A stretch of DNA of 41,055 nt from Mnemiopsis leidyi (lineage: Eukaryota; Ctenophora; Tentaculata; Lobata; Bolinopsidae), in the NCBI GenBank assembly GCA_000226015.1, contig JH154547.1, positions 12,273 through 53,327 on the forward strand. Direction: 5' to 3'. The translations under genes and the position numbers were made by a program. The notes beneath the pieces were generated by a model, which worked only from the letters and a program-made list of their open reading frames with translations, was not told where the DNA came from and made no database searches. Position 1 is the stretch's first letter, and every line of letters starts with the position of its first letter. Shown piece by piece: positions 11,400 to 23,800 of this stretch.

Positions 11400-13607
11400 A
11401 CCTCTAAATTGAATATAAAAACGTTTAAACTAGATGAAATCTTAACCCCAATAGGTAACTTATTAGTTTTAAGACATTAGTTTTAGTTTGGAGAGCCTTT
11501 CCCAGTACATCTACACTTCCGTGCAGAAAGGCTTCCTGCGCAAGATGCCAGGATGCATTGAACACACGCAAGCGCTTATGGAAGAACTCCGAGATGCTAA
11601 AAGTAAGAGAAGGCAGGTGAATGCAGTATGGATAGATCTGATGAACGCTTATGCGAGGGTGCCCCATGAGCTGATAGTGTTTGCGCTGCGACACTTCAAG
11701 TTTCCCGATGAAGTAGTCGAGTATATTGTCAAGTACTACAATGAGTTGATAGTACCAGTCAAAACTAGGAATTGGAAGAGCAAGTGGTTTTATTACATGA
11801 TAGGGTTGTTTCAGGGGGACCCTTTATCTGTCGTGCTATTCCTGATAGCTTTCAACTTACTCCTGGATTTACTTCAGGTTGACAGATCACTGGGATACAA
11901 ACTGTCGTTCAGCTCGGATCCAACAACAAACAGAGTTTTTGCTGACGATCTCACTCTGCTGTTGGACAGACTTGACAGAATGAAGAGGCTTATCGAGCTT
12001 CTAGAGGAGTTCTTAGCATGGACAAGAATGATGCGGGCCAAACCCAGCAAGTGTATTGCTCTCGGGATGAAGGTGGTTAACAATGTTTACACATCTTTTG
12101 ACCGGGATATCATCATTGCCAACGAGAAAGTTGCATATTTAGGCGAGACTCCAATTAAGTTCCTCGGACATTGGATCCATGTTAACTTGAACCAAGATGC
12201 AACTAGGGAGCTAATCACGGAAAACCTCTCAGGCCAGTTTAACAAAGTGGACAAAGCAGAGCTCACCAGTCCAATCAAGTGCTGGATCTATAACCACATG
12301 CTAACCAGCAAGGTACAGTGGAATTTAATGATATACAACCTTCCTATATCATTTGTCCAGTTACTAGAAGCTCTATGCACAAGATACTTGAAAAAATGGC
12401 TCGGAGTTACCACTTCCATAACAAACTCTGTTCTGTACAGATCGAAAGACCATTTTGGCCTTTCGGCTTTCACTAAATCAGCTGACCAACATGTTCAAAT
12501 GTTTGCAGGTGTCGAAAGCACACATGCTGAAGACCTCGACAGACCCAAAGATCAGGGAGGTGTACAAACACAGAGAAAGCACCCACAAAGACAAGAAAAG
12601 ATGGGACTACACAAAAGAGCTGACAGAGAGGGAGAGGGATCTCTACTTCAAAGGACTTATTGGCCACATCCAGACCAAGGAGGGGGCTGGAGTCGGATTT
12701 GGAGCAAAGAAGAGCAAAGGAACCAGAGAGTCTCTTGTGAAGGTGATACACTCTCTGAAGGAGAAGGAACTGCTACTCGCACTTTACGACAAGAGCGTAC
12801 AAGGAAGGTTCCTGACTTGGGAAAACACTATGCAGCTCGACACAGGATGGAATCTGCTGTTTACATGGAGTCAAGAGCTTACTAAGTTCCACCTAAATGC
12901 CATTCATGATGTGGCAAGCACACCTAACAACTTGAAGCTGTGGAATTATAGTTCGTCCAATAACTGCCCACTATGTGGGAGACAACATTGTAATCTGAAG
13001 CACATTCTTACTTGCTGTCCGGTATCCCTAAGACAAGGAAGATACAATTGGAGACACGATCAGGTCCCTAGAGTCATTGTGGAACCGATTGTCGAAAAGC
13101 TAAGGGAGATAAACAGCTCAACTCCGAAGACACAAGTAGAAAAGAAATGGGGGAAGTACCAGTCTGACAAAGGAGTCTACAAGAAACCGCAAGTCTACAA
13201 GAAACCGGCCGCAAGTCAGCCTACATGAAAAACCTCACTTCTTGGAAAAGGCCAATGATTGGAAATTGGTATTTGACGAGGATGAGAGGACGAGACAATT
13301 TCCACCAATGATAGTTAATACAGCTCTCAGACCTGATGTGGTTGTATATTCAGAAACACTCAGGTGAGTCATCATGATAGAGCTGACCTGTGGAAACGAG
13401 GAAAACTTTGAGGATCAGAAAGCCCCTAAGTTAAAGAGATACGAACAGCTACTGATTGAAATAGAGACAGCAGGCTGGAAAGGAGATCTCTTTACGGTAG
13501 AAGTTGGATGTCGAGGGTTCTACCACGATACACTCCCGAGAATTTTCAACTTTTTAAACATCCCCCGAGCTAAGAAGAAGAGGGCACTGAACAAAGCGGT
13601 GTCCGAC

Positions 13608-13800
13608 CTCCTGCCCCAGAACATCGTGCCCCAGAGCACTTTAACCCAGTAATTTAGCCCCAGTGAAACCCTAATCGACAACAGACAACTTTGTTAGGGT
13701 TAGGGTTGGGGTTAGGGTTAGGGTTAGGGTTTGGGTTAGGGTCGCTGGGGCCAAATATGTGGAAAAAAATGTTGTGGGGCACGATGTTGTGGGGCAGGAG
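13608..13800. mobile_element. TIR element carrying telomere-like repeats, inserted in the retrotransposon
   Basis: The left end CTCCTGCCCCAGAACATCG and the right end, its near-inverse ending CGATGTTGTGGGGCAGGAG, form arms of about 60 bp, each holding two TGCCCCA boxes. GAC is present on both sides (13605-13607 and 13801-13803), a likely 3-bp target duplication. The middle (13693-13742) is about eight TTAGGG units with one TTGGGG and one TTTGGG variant. The host frame is clearly endonuclease sequence to the left and its C-terminus to the right. The element has no ORF of its own apart from a repeat-encoded Gly-Leu run. Confidence 0.8.
13693..13742 (+). repeat. Interstitial (TTAGGG)n tract
   Basis: GTTAGGG units in tandem, with two variants. 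This is the metazoan telomere motif, here well inside gene-bearing sequence and enclosed by the inverted-repeat arms, so it was probably carried in by the element. Confidence 0.95.
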
Positions 13801-13967
13801 GACGGGAACCAACAAAGCAGCAGTGGTGGCCCTGAAAGGTTCCTACACTATCTGGCTCAGTCGCTACAACAAGACCTGGAGTGACAACTGGCAACTGACC
13901 GAAAGACCTGGCACATTCTAATCATGGTTGACAGCTGAATGTTGGGCCCTTAAAACGTCGTTTAAGG

Positions 13968-14453
13968 CTACATTCTGGGGTCGTAAGTCCCAGACACCAG
14001 AAGGAGTTGGATAGTTTGGAAGAATCTGCGTCTGAAAAGACTAGAGATTAGAGGTACTAAATATTTTGTTGGTTTGGACTCCAAGTGCAACATCATGATT
14101 TTCCTCACCACCCTTTCGAACACCTTAAAAACATGAGAGGTAAGTGTAACGGGTCTGTAATTCTTGTAGAGCAGAGTCACATACCCTGTGTTGTAAAAGT
14201 GTGGAACTACTCTCGATGACATGGAATTTGACCATAGCATGTAAATAGGAACACATAAACTGGCTTCACACCTTTTGAGGAGAATAGCTGGTATGCCGTC
14301 TGGTCGAGGAGTATAATCAAGCTTGATGTCAGATATGGCGTCTTCTATAACCTCATGAGAAAACATGAACTCAGTGTCACTACATAGGAATGAGTGAAGG
14401 TACCGTAAAGTTAGGGACTGGCTTATCGGAACAATCTGGATCACTAAATCCAA
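13968..14453 (-). pseudogene. LINE reverse-transcriptase fragment (N-terminal fingers)
   Basis: The minus-strand translation contains SHEVIEDAISDIKLDYTPRP followed by DGIPAILLKRCEASL, then a GYVTLLYK block, NYRPVTLTSHVFKVFERVVR and an HLESK stretch. This is RT motifs 0-2 of CR1/jockey-type LINEs (PDGIPA, NYRPxSLT). It stops before the catalytic boxes and starts right after the end of the upstream retrotransposon. A truncated relic. Confidence 0.8.
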
Positions 14454-15540
14454 AGTCCAAACCTGGGCACAGGTGTAGCAAATACTTCACTTACTGTATT
14501 ATTGATTTATTTGATGAATTTGCATTTGAAAAATTATATAGGGTAAGGTGCCTTATTTTGTCATTTCAGGGCGTTTTTTTTACTTCTTGTGACATATGTA
14601 GTTGTCTATCTTAATTGACAACTCCGATTGATATGAAACCTCTACTGGCTTTTACAGGAGAATTAAGGCGGTATCTGTTCCAAATATGAACCAAATTGGA
14701 CTAAAGGAAGATGGTTTTAAAAATTATTGAAAAAATGTGACAAAATTAGGTAACTTTACCTAAAATTGTCATGGCGTGCCTAATTTTGTCACCTGGTTCT
14801 GGTGGAAAAACTACGAAATTTCAGGACAATTTGGGGCAACTGGGGCATCATTTAAACGATTTTCTTGGAAGCTGTACCCTGAAAAATGTAAAAAACTATC
14901 GTTTTTATTTTTTGTGAGACAGTAAAGAAGTGTGAGATTTTGGGTATCAGATCTCAAAAATGGGTCGACGAAATTTTTTCTAAGAGTAGCTACAGTCGAA
15001 ATGACTATATTTAGCCACTCATGCAAAATTTCAAGGCCAAAAATTGTTCCGGTGACATAAAAACCATCCTAAATCAATTTTTGCCCATATTTTCAACGTA
15101 TTTACCAATTTTCTCATATGTTACCTAATTTTGTCATCTGCACAATCCACGCATAATATGTTTTCTACTGGCTGAGTGTACTGGAAGCAACTGTTTTGTG
15201 GCTGTAATGGTATTCAAGAACAAATTTATGACAAAAATAGTTATTTTTCGATCACACCCTTTTAACCACGCCCATTCCTCTGATATTAAATTATATGGAT
15301 CGAAAAGTTAGGTTTCCATCCTAAATATTTGGATTTTCGGTTTCTGAATACAGTTGAAACAAGATGCAAATTATACTGATTTTTCCCTGAAATATCAAGG
15401 AATGACTTTTTTGTCACTTATGTATGTCAACTGTTTGGCAAAATTGAAAAGGGTTGACTTTAAGTTCTTTTGGTTGATTGCGAAAATATTTGAGTAGGAC
15501 TTTATGTCCAAAAAAGGAGTTCAAACCTTGTCGAAGTTTT

Positions 15541-15729
15541 TATGTATTTGTATTTGTATTTGTTACACCTGTACCCAGGCTTTTACAGTTATACTGAAGG
15601 AGCTCCTGGAAGATTCTAGATCTTTTAACGGAGACCCTCCTCATTTAACCCTCAATCACGGTTTCCCGGTCATTCGGCTGAATTGACTGAAGAAGATTGC
15701 ATAGGCAAATGCCCTTAGCGCACTCCTTA
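15541..15729 (-). mobile_element. SINE-A copy, headless
   Basis: On the minus strand this runs from AGGAGTGCGCTAAGGGCATT through the core to CTGGGTACAGGTGTAACAAA, then a (TACAAA)n tail with three clear units. The tRNA head is absent. It is inside the mariner-like element, so it inserted after that element arrived. Confidence 0.85.
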
Positions 15730-15837
15730 GCTTTGTATTGCAAGCTCTAGCAAGCCTTCTCTTCTAAACTATACAGGATCACTTACTTACTTCGATACTT
15801 TGATGGGGTTTAGCAGGATTGTCAGGGCCATCATACG

Positions 15838-16560
15838 TCACGTAGCTCGCCCGACTGGTATTTCCAGTCTAATATATTCTGCAACATAGCCAGGAGTCGG
15901 TGGCTTATCAGGAATTTTATCGAGGAATTTGCCAAGAGCAGCCTTGAATGCTGGGAGCTCCTTCATGGAGTTTACATATTTTGGAAAGATGTTCCACAAT
16001 TTTGCTGCTTTAACAGAGAAGGAGTTTTCATACATGGTGCTAACTGCAGATGGGCAACTTTTGGCAATCGGAGGAATTCCTGAGCGCTCTCCATGCCGTT
16101 CCGATTGGTAAAAGCACATGTTGATATCATTGGGTATTTTTCGATTGAGAATCTTCCATGTATTTATGATGATATACCTTTCTCTTCTTCGTTGTAAGGA
16201 GGGCAGTTGAAGGAATTTAAGCCTTTCCCAGTAGTTAATATTGGTGCAGACAATTATTCTCTGAGTAAATGATCTTTGGATTGCCTCAAGTCTTTGGATG
16301 TCCTGAATCTTATGGGCAGAGCAGTACTCTAGCTTGCTGCGTACCATAGTCTTGAACAATTCAGAGTCATAATGACTTTTGACCTGTTTTTGAATGTTCC
16401 CAGGACCCATGATGCCATCTTTTTGGCATTTTCAGCCATTGTGGTTATTTGGGTGGTCCAAATTGGCAATCCGGAGTTAGAACGACCCCCAAATCATTAT
16501 ATCTTTATTGGCATACTGGTTGATTGCAGATTGCTTTAAACAATCCATATCAGGATGGAA
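15838..16560 (-). pseudogene. LINE reverse-transcriptase C-terminal domain, relic
   Basis: The open part (15838-16410) reads LFKTMVRSKLEYCSA, IQRLEAIQRSFTQRI, YWERLKFLQLPSLQRRRERY, then the FSVKAAKLWNIFPKYV block and ends DKPPTPGYVAE. This is the post-RT region of CR1/jockey-group LINEs. Upstream, in other frames to about 16560, similarity continues (TTMAENAKKMASWVLGTFKN), so at least one frameshift has occurred. It is 5' of the minus-strand fingers fragment at 13968-14453, the wrong order for one element, so the two are separate copies or a rearrangement. Confidence 0.8.
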
Positions 16561-17875
16561 GACTTCAAATAACAGTTAGCAACTTACCTTGCACACTACA
16601 TAATGCTATATTAGGGAAACTAATGTGCCCCTATTCTTAAAATAATCAACGGAAACTATAGAAGTATAGAGTTAAATTTTACTAATAACCTTATCTCTCA
16701 TGCACTCCCTCTATCGGAAACAAATGGAATAACTGGGCAAAAGGGTCATATAGTTTGATGAGTGGGACAATTGGCACAAATGGCGCCAATGGATCCACTC
16801 AATGGAGCAAATGGATGTTCTAGGTGCCAATGTCAATAATATCAATTTATAAAACACTTATCAATTGAAATAAATTTATAAAGAATCTTTGCTTCTAATC
16901 CATTAAAGATCATTATGGCTGATTAGGGCCCTCAGGCTGCTGTTGAAGAAAAAGTTGTAGATGAAAATTTGAAATGGAAGCAGATCGACAATGGAATCAG
17001 ATCGACAATAAGCTACCGTGTTAATTGATACCAATAGACTAGATCCCAGATTTCAGAATCTTGTGGTACAAGTTCAAGTTGTCTGCAATGTCATTTGGGA
17101 GCTAAAGCCTAAAACTTGGAAATTACTTCGAACAGAGGCGTACGAAAGGAAAATTTACCTAAAAAATAGTATAATACTAGTGAACTGGCTAATTTGAAGC
17201 ATGAAATTGGCCATAACTTCCGTTGTAGATGCCAAATCACCACAAAACTTTCAAAATGGTTGCAATAGGTCATATTTAACATCATCTGTGATTTTTAGGC
17301 GATTCGAGAAAAGTCGATTTTTGTGACAAAATTAGGTACTTTTGTAAAAAGGTGCCCTAATTTTGTCACACTCCATAACTTGACTCATGATTAAGCCAAA
17401 AGCTTAAAAATTTTTCTGTACGTTCCTTTTATCAAAGAAACCTACCAACAACAGAATGGTCAATCTGCACCCACAATTTATGGTTTTATTAAAGATGAAA
17501 GTTTTACAAATTCCTTATGAAAATCATAAGGATCTTATTTTTTTCGACCAAAAAAATTCATCGTACATTTTGGAATATTTCTAGTTGAGATGGAATCCAA
17601 ATCACCACACTAGATGTTTCCCCATCCTTTTAACTTAATTTTGATGTAAAAAAATCGGCATAAAATCGAAAACTGAATCCTCCATCAGTTTTTTAGCGCA
17701 AAAGTGACAAAATAAGGGGACTGACGAAATAAGGCACCTTACCCTATTGATATTCCTCTTATATTGATTGGTTAGGGAATATGAATTGGCACCAGAATAG
17801 GTGAAATAAAATTAAAAGAGCTTTCTATGATGTTCATTTTACAGAAACATTATCAATCTGCCCATTTAGCTAGTA

Positions 17876-20800
17876 ATGATACAAGTAGCTCGAAAGGTAA
17901 AGAACTTTGGAGCTTTTTATCAGAGAGCACTTGGATTTCATCATGATAGTGTTCGAGATGAACCAGCACCTTATCCTGGGGTAAAAACAGAGTTCACCAA
18001 GGAGATGCGATTCATTCTTCCTGAAGAGGTTAGCAATATCATGGAGTTCAATCCAATTGAAGTTTTAAGTTATTACAACACTTCAACAAATTTATGACAA
18101 TTAGTTAAGATTATGTAAGTCGTTAGGTACTGCTGAAGGAAATGATGAAAATAAAAGAAAGAAAAAACAAAAAACATCTATGATCTATTATGATGATTAT
18201 ATTTTGCCTTGTTTACCCGAAAGCTGTAAAAATTTTAGATCAAACATTCATGCAGGTACCGACAATCCCGATCTATAGAGTTCTGAACAGTCAAGGAAAG
18301 GTAATAAATCCTGATCATGACCCAGGATTCGAGAAGGAGGATCTGGTAGAAATGTACAAAGTTATGGTGAAAACCAGTATCATGGATAGGATTTTGTATC
18401 AATCTCAAAGACAAGGTGAATTTCATCACAATTTTGTTTCCATTCACGGGACTGCTGTAATTTCTTTCATTCGAGTTTACAATTCAGTATGTTTTAATCT
18501 TCTACTAAAACGGGTTGAATGGAAAATTAACGTTTCGGTTTTTGAATATCTATGACTTCTGATTCACCAGAATAGTCAATTATGGATCATATCAGTTTTT
18601 AATCTCAAGTAATTAAGTCAATATGTGGTCAATACCCAGCTAATTGTGTATCTTGCGATTGAGGCAGTCAACAACAGATAAAAATGAATCTCAGGGCGTA
18701 TATCATTTTACATGACAAACTTTGGTGAGGAAGCTACTCAAATCGGAAGTGCTCGAGCCCTGAAATTTAAAGACGTTGTTTTTCCCCAATATAGAGAAGC
18801 TGGGGTTTTTCTCTGGCGGGGGTACACTCCCTTGGAGTGTATGCACCAATGTTTTGGCACCAGCAAGGACTTCGGAAAAGGTTATTTTTCTAGTAGATTG
18901 CGCTGCTCTTGCATTTCAGAATTACAAGCGTTTATTATTGATTACGTGGGTATTGGCATCTCGATTTTAATGCTGCTTCACATTTAAATTCCAACTAATT
19001 CATATTTTTAAAATGATTTTTCTCTAGGTAAGCAGATGCCAGTTCATTACACTGGAGCTAAAGTTAATATTCAAGCTGTATCGTCTCCCCTCGGAACTCA
19101 GGTAGGTAAATTCGTTCTAGATTGGGTTTTACTCAGGTACGTAGATTAATTTTAACTCTAACTTGATCTTGCTTTTTTATTATAGTCAACACAATGGCAG
19201 AGTTCAACTCTTTAGTCTTCACTCAGATAAGACTGGCGTGGATTATTCCTGTTTTTTAATCGTTATTATTGTTTTTCAATAGTAAATTATTGGACATAAT
19301 CATCACGGACTTATTTAGCAAGGACAGTCCAGGAAATTTCGAAATTTTCTGACCGTATACAAAGTAAGTAAGTAACACATCAGGAATTGCTGATGAAGAC
19401 AAAATATAAAAGTCAGATCTTCCATCATTTTAAACATCCAAGAAAACCAGGTTTTTTATTCATGGTCACAACTTTCGTCATAGACAGTGATTTTCAGGCG
19501 ATAATCGACCAAATCATGGTCACCAATGTCAGAAAAATAGCACAGAATTCGACCAATGTTTTTTTCGGACTTAAGTACCTATTCACGGACATTAACGGCA
19601 CGAACATTATTATGGACATAGTTATTCACGCTACGGTCTTCAGCATGAATAACTATGTCTTCTAATTTCATGGACATAGTTATTGACGCTACGGTCTTCA
19701 GCGTGCAAGTAGTATCCGTGATGATTATGTCCGATAATGTAGCTTTTTTAAATGGTCAAATACAGCGGCAGAATTCGTAAAGAAACACTTGGTTGATCAT
19801 GCATTGACTAGTATTATAGTGGTAGTATACATAGTATAATAGGCATCGCCACCAGCTTGATGTCATAGCCTTTATTTTAATTTCTCAACAACCTTGAGAT
19901 TAGACTAACTTTCACACTTAAACAAGGTTGTACTTAAAACGTGTATTCCCCTAAGCCTTTTTTGTAGAGCATGGCACTGGAACATTTAACAAGTATAAAA
20001 CTAACTATCAAAATTTACCGACCTTATTCCAGATACCGCAAGCAGCTGGTTACGCGTATGCGCTTAAACAGCGAGACAGAGACGCATGTGCAGTTTGCTA
20101 TTTCGGTGAAGGAGCTGCGTCAGAGGGCGACTGCCACTCTGCTATGAACATGGCGGCCACTCTAGACTGCCCTATCATGTTCTTCTGTAGAAATAACGGC
20201 TATGCTATCTCCACTGCCACAAAAGATCAATACCGTGGCGATGGTTAGAATTTTGACAAATTGCTGTTTCATTTACGTAACAAAAAAGCACCTTAAATAA
20301 AGCACCCATGTTCATTGAAATAAATGCTTCCTTCCAGATTTAGAGCCAAAGTAGTTTCATAGTGAGTAGTTAAACAGATCGGTGACCCGAATTTTTTGCT
20401 GATACTAATTCCACCTTATTTGGCTGTTCTGCGGTAGTAGCCATTTACCTGTTTTACATGTGATCGTCTGAGTAAATTTAGAATTTGTTGCATGTAAAAT
20501 GTTAACGGCCTGATCTTGATCTTATGTATATGAAACTTCAGTTTGTTATCTTTCTTTTAACTAGCTTATTTGTGACTTGAGGTTATTTGAGGTTCCTAGA
20601 TTTCTACTGAAATGCTAGCATTTTTACGGGCTTTTTAAATTCCACCATTGATTTTTTTATTTAAACAAAATGATTGAGCCTACTTTGCTAAGAACTTGGA
20701 AGTGTTGAAAATTTTCTGTTTCGTGAGAAAGTCTTTCTCTTATACATTGATGAGCCGTTCTTGTCACTTCTTGGGACCTGGACCAAATCTGTCAAATGAT

Positions 20801-23800
20801 GCCACACGATCCCTAGTAAATTTTGTAATTAAAACCCGTATCTTACAGGTATAGCATCTCGTGGTATTGGGTACGGGATACCTGCTATCCGGTTTGACGG
20901 TAATGACCTGTTCGCGGTCTACAATGCGACCAAGGCAGCGCGCAAACTCTGTGTCGAGGAACAGAGACCGGTCGTCTTGGAAGCCATGACTTACAGAGTG
21001 GGCCATCACAGCACGAGTGATGATTCTACTGCTTACAGGTAAACTGTACAGCTGGAATTAGTACCTGTGTATGCAGGGCCGGCGCAGGGTACGTCTTAAC
21101 CCCGACGGCAGGACGTGCTGTTTGAAGGCAGTTCTGCTGGCAGGGTTATGATGTAGTCATTATGATTGCTTACCATTGAGTGAAGTTAACGGTACTCGAT
21201 ACTGGTATCTGACCAGGCGTATGTGACTATATTAACATTGACTGTCTGCAGGTCGGTGGACGAAGTAAAACACTGGGACACAGTAGACACCCCTATTAAC
21301 CGTATCAGGAATTACCTGACGGGGCGAGCGTGGTGGGACGAGACTCAGGAGAAGGAGTTCAGGTCCAATGCTAGAGGGGAGATATTGAGGGGGTTCAAGG
21401 AGGCCGAGAATACAAAACTTCCTAACCCTCTACTTGTAAGTTCAGTGTACTCGTTCTCCAGAACTTTCATATTGTAGAATTATCTCGTCCTACTTTTTCT
21501 GATCATTCTGATGCCAAATTCAGTAATCCGCTTTATTTCCGTGCCTTTGGCCATTGTAGCTGGTACCTCGGTTCCCTTTGTAGAATCATGCACGTTAGTG
21601 CTGCTATTTTATTAGAAGAATATCTAGGTATTGACTTGATTTGATTAATATTTTCGTAAATCGTACGTTAAAAATGTTGGGTACGGCCAATACGATTTCA
21701 TTTGCGATTAATCAAGGTACCACAAATTTTTGTTCAGTATCACTCTCTGTTTTGATTTTAAAAATGATTAACATTCCGACTTTCACACCGCACTATGTGA
21801 TATTTCATATCATATCGTACAATAAGTAACGACTAAAATGTCCGACGATCCGAGTCAGCATGTTTTTGACCAAACCGCAACTTATTTAAGCTTTCAGTAA
21901 CATCGTCTCAATGAAGTGACATATACACCGGAGTGCCACGCAATTTATCCGGACATATATAACTTAAGTTGCCAGTTTCCGATTAGATTCGTGCTCCTGC
22001 AGCCTCCGCGGGACAAGTGTTCTGGAATACTTTAAATAATTGGGCTTTAGAGAACACCTTACTGTAGACATGTGTCTTTTACGGCATGGCTACAGCTATG
22101 ACGCCACAACTTTTTGCTGTTATGTCATTTCACTGTTTGTTAACGCTATAATGTAGTACTTTTTTCTTCGAATTGCCGATTACATTTCACACAGAGAAGC
22201 TTTTCGTCAATTTTCTTCAAACTCTGTTAATCGCCAAATTTAACAAAGTGAAGCGTTTAGCGAAGTTTACTTGGTCCTTTATTACCGTCTTTTCAGCTGA
22301 GTTGTTACCTTTTGTTTTATCATTAGCTGTTCTTCTATGACACGTCACACGAGCTGATGCAAATCTTCTCTTTTTCTTCGTAAACAGTTGTGCGACGAGG
22401 GCTCAACCCGAACCGTTATGTTTATCGGCTTGTCACTTAAATACTTTAGTGTCTAAATAGCCGAGAATCTAAATAGCCGAGAATAGCTGAGTTTATGAAT
22501 GGCTAAGTATCTGAATAGCTAATTAACTGAGTAGCTCGGTAACTAAGTAACTGAGAAGCTGGGTAGCTGAGTATCTGAACAGCTGAGTATCTGAACAGCT
22601 GAGTACTAGTAGCCAAATAGCTGAGTATCTGAACAGCTGAGTATGTGAATAGCTGAGTATCTGAACAGCTGAGTACTAGTAGCCAAATAGCTGAGTATCT
22701 GAACAGCTGAGTATGTGAATAGCTGAGTACTAGTAGCTAAATAGCTGAGTATCTGAATAATTGAGTATCTGAACAGCTGACTAACTGAGTAGCTAATTAA
22801 CTGAGTAGCTCAGTAACTAGTAAATACAAACGTAAAGTTTTTCGGTTGTCGTTGGCTAGAAAACTAAAACAGCTCATACAGGAAGACAGGAAGAAAAATC
22901 TTTTCCAAGCGATGTGTAGACGTTTCTGAAATATAACTTTTTAAATCCCGATTAACCCGGGTATTAAAATAATATGATGATTCTACACACTACTTTCTTG
23001 TAACTCCAACACTAATAAATGTGCAAAAGTAACCGCGGAAAAGTGCAATAAAACTTTCAATTTAAATCAAGACAGTTACGAAGCTTAGGTTGTATTATTT
23101 TTTAGTCAGACGTAAAGCTCAAAAAGGTTAAACAAAATGAATTAACCAGCTTGAATTGTCTTACTTTTATAATTCAAATTCTTTTTCTACCCCTTTCATT
23201 TTCCAAGAAATCTCTCTCTCTCCCTCGCTCTCTCTCTCTCTCTCTCCCTTTTTCCCGCTCTCCGCCCCCTCTAACCACGGCAGGTCAAATTAGTAATTAC
23301 CCCAAAGTTAGCCCCACATAATTATTGTTAAAATAAATCTCAACAGTTTAGGATTAGTACGTGACATTTGTGATCGTAGTCCCGAACCTCCAAATCCAAA
23401 CTGGTGCTAATTGGCTGTCTTCCCTTTACTCCTAATTGGGGGATCTGCCGAAGTCTGATTTGTGCCCATGTGCCAGAGCCTAAAACGATCCCCAGAGGCC
23501 CAAGTGTATAGAAAATGGAGGTCTCTGTCAAAGGTGGACGTCACGTGAGTATTTGAGTTTTGTTCAGTTGGACCTTTGTTACCGATTTGAAATGAACGGC
23601 TAGTTACAAAGCGTGAATTCAGCGATCTACTCGCTCTTTTGTCAAGTCAAGTTGGACCCGGCCCAGAGTTTTGATTGACCATTGAAATGGGCAGCAATTA
23701 AGCTGAGTCTTGAAGCGGGTAGGCATTACATCCCCGGAGGGTCCTAAGTCTGAACTTACAATGTCGAGGGCTATATATACCTACTATAATCATTTTTCTC

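Larger units (their letters stand above)
11494..13920 (+). pseudogene. Non-LTR retrotransposon with RT, CCHC knuckle and restriction-like endonuclease; broken copy
   Basis: Early-branching (R2/NeSL/CRE-like) non-LTR element. From about 11500 one frame gives QKGF...PGCIEHT, WIDLMNAYARVPHE (RT motif with Asp), QGDPLS (11812-11829) and the catalytic FADD box (11938-11949). After a frameshift near 12470 come the thumb-type stretch (FKCLQVSKAHML), a CPLCG...C..H-I-L..C zinc knuckle near 12965-13025 and GRYNWRHD. After another shift near 13225 comes the restriction-like endonuclease: LRPDVVVYSE, then IELT, QK and KRYEQL, ending VEVGCRGF. An in-frame TGA (13365-13367) separates the PD and E parts. 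The ORF is then split at 13607 by a TIR element, and the terminal SYTIWLSRYNKTW is found at about 13838-13876. The N-terminus is lost in the gap. Not functional. Confidence 0.85.
14541..17744. mobile_element. Tc1/mariner-type non-autonomous DNA transposon with nested retroelements
   Basis: The left end GGGTAAGGTGCCTTATTTTG and the right end (17722-17744) are matching terminal inverted repeats, and both abut TA (14539-14540 and 17745-17746), the classic mariner target duplication. The TIR core TGACAAAATWAGG recurs inside in both orientations (about 14737, 14780, 15122, 17321, 17352, 17704), like iterated transposase sites. No transposase frame survives. A SINE-A copy and a LINE fragment occupy the middle (15541-16560). 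The remaining internal sequence (14570-15540 and 16600-17700) shows nothing else recognisable. Confidence 0.7.
21436..23760. other. BCKDHA intron 7, first part
   Basis: No exon recognised. It holds a minisatellite (22440-22830) and a pyrimidine microsatellite (23211-23260). The last few hundred bases should contain the upstream regulatory region of the first nested gene. Confidence 0.5.

Noticed and set aside
10975..11412. Long open frames across the N gap
   Set aside because: They consist of unknown bases and have no meaning.
13691..13921. Open frame beginning with a Gly-Leu repeat
   Set aside because: The start is translated TTAGGG repeat. Only the far C-terminal part (SYTIWLSRYNKTW) is real, as the end of the retrotransposon ORF.
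21223..21477. Open frame starting at 21223 as a separate gene
   Set aside because: It is BCKDHA exon 7 (21252-21435) with read-through into both introns.
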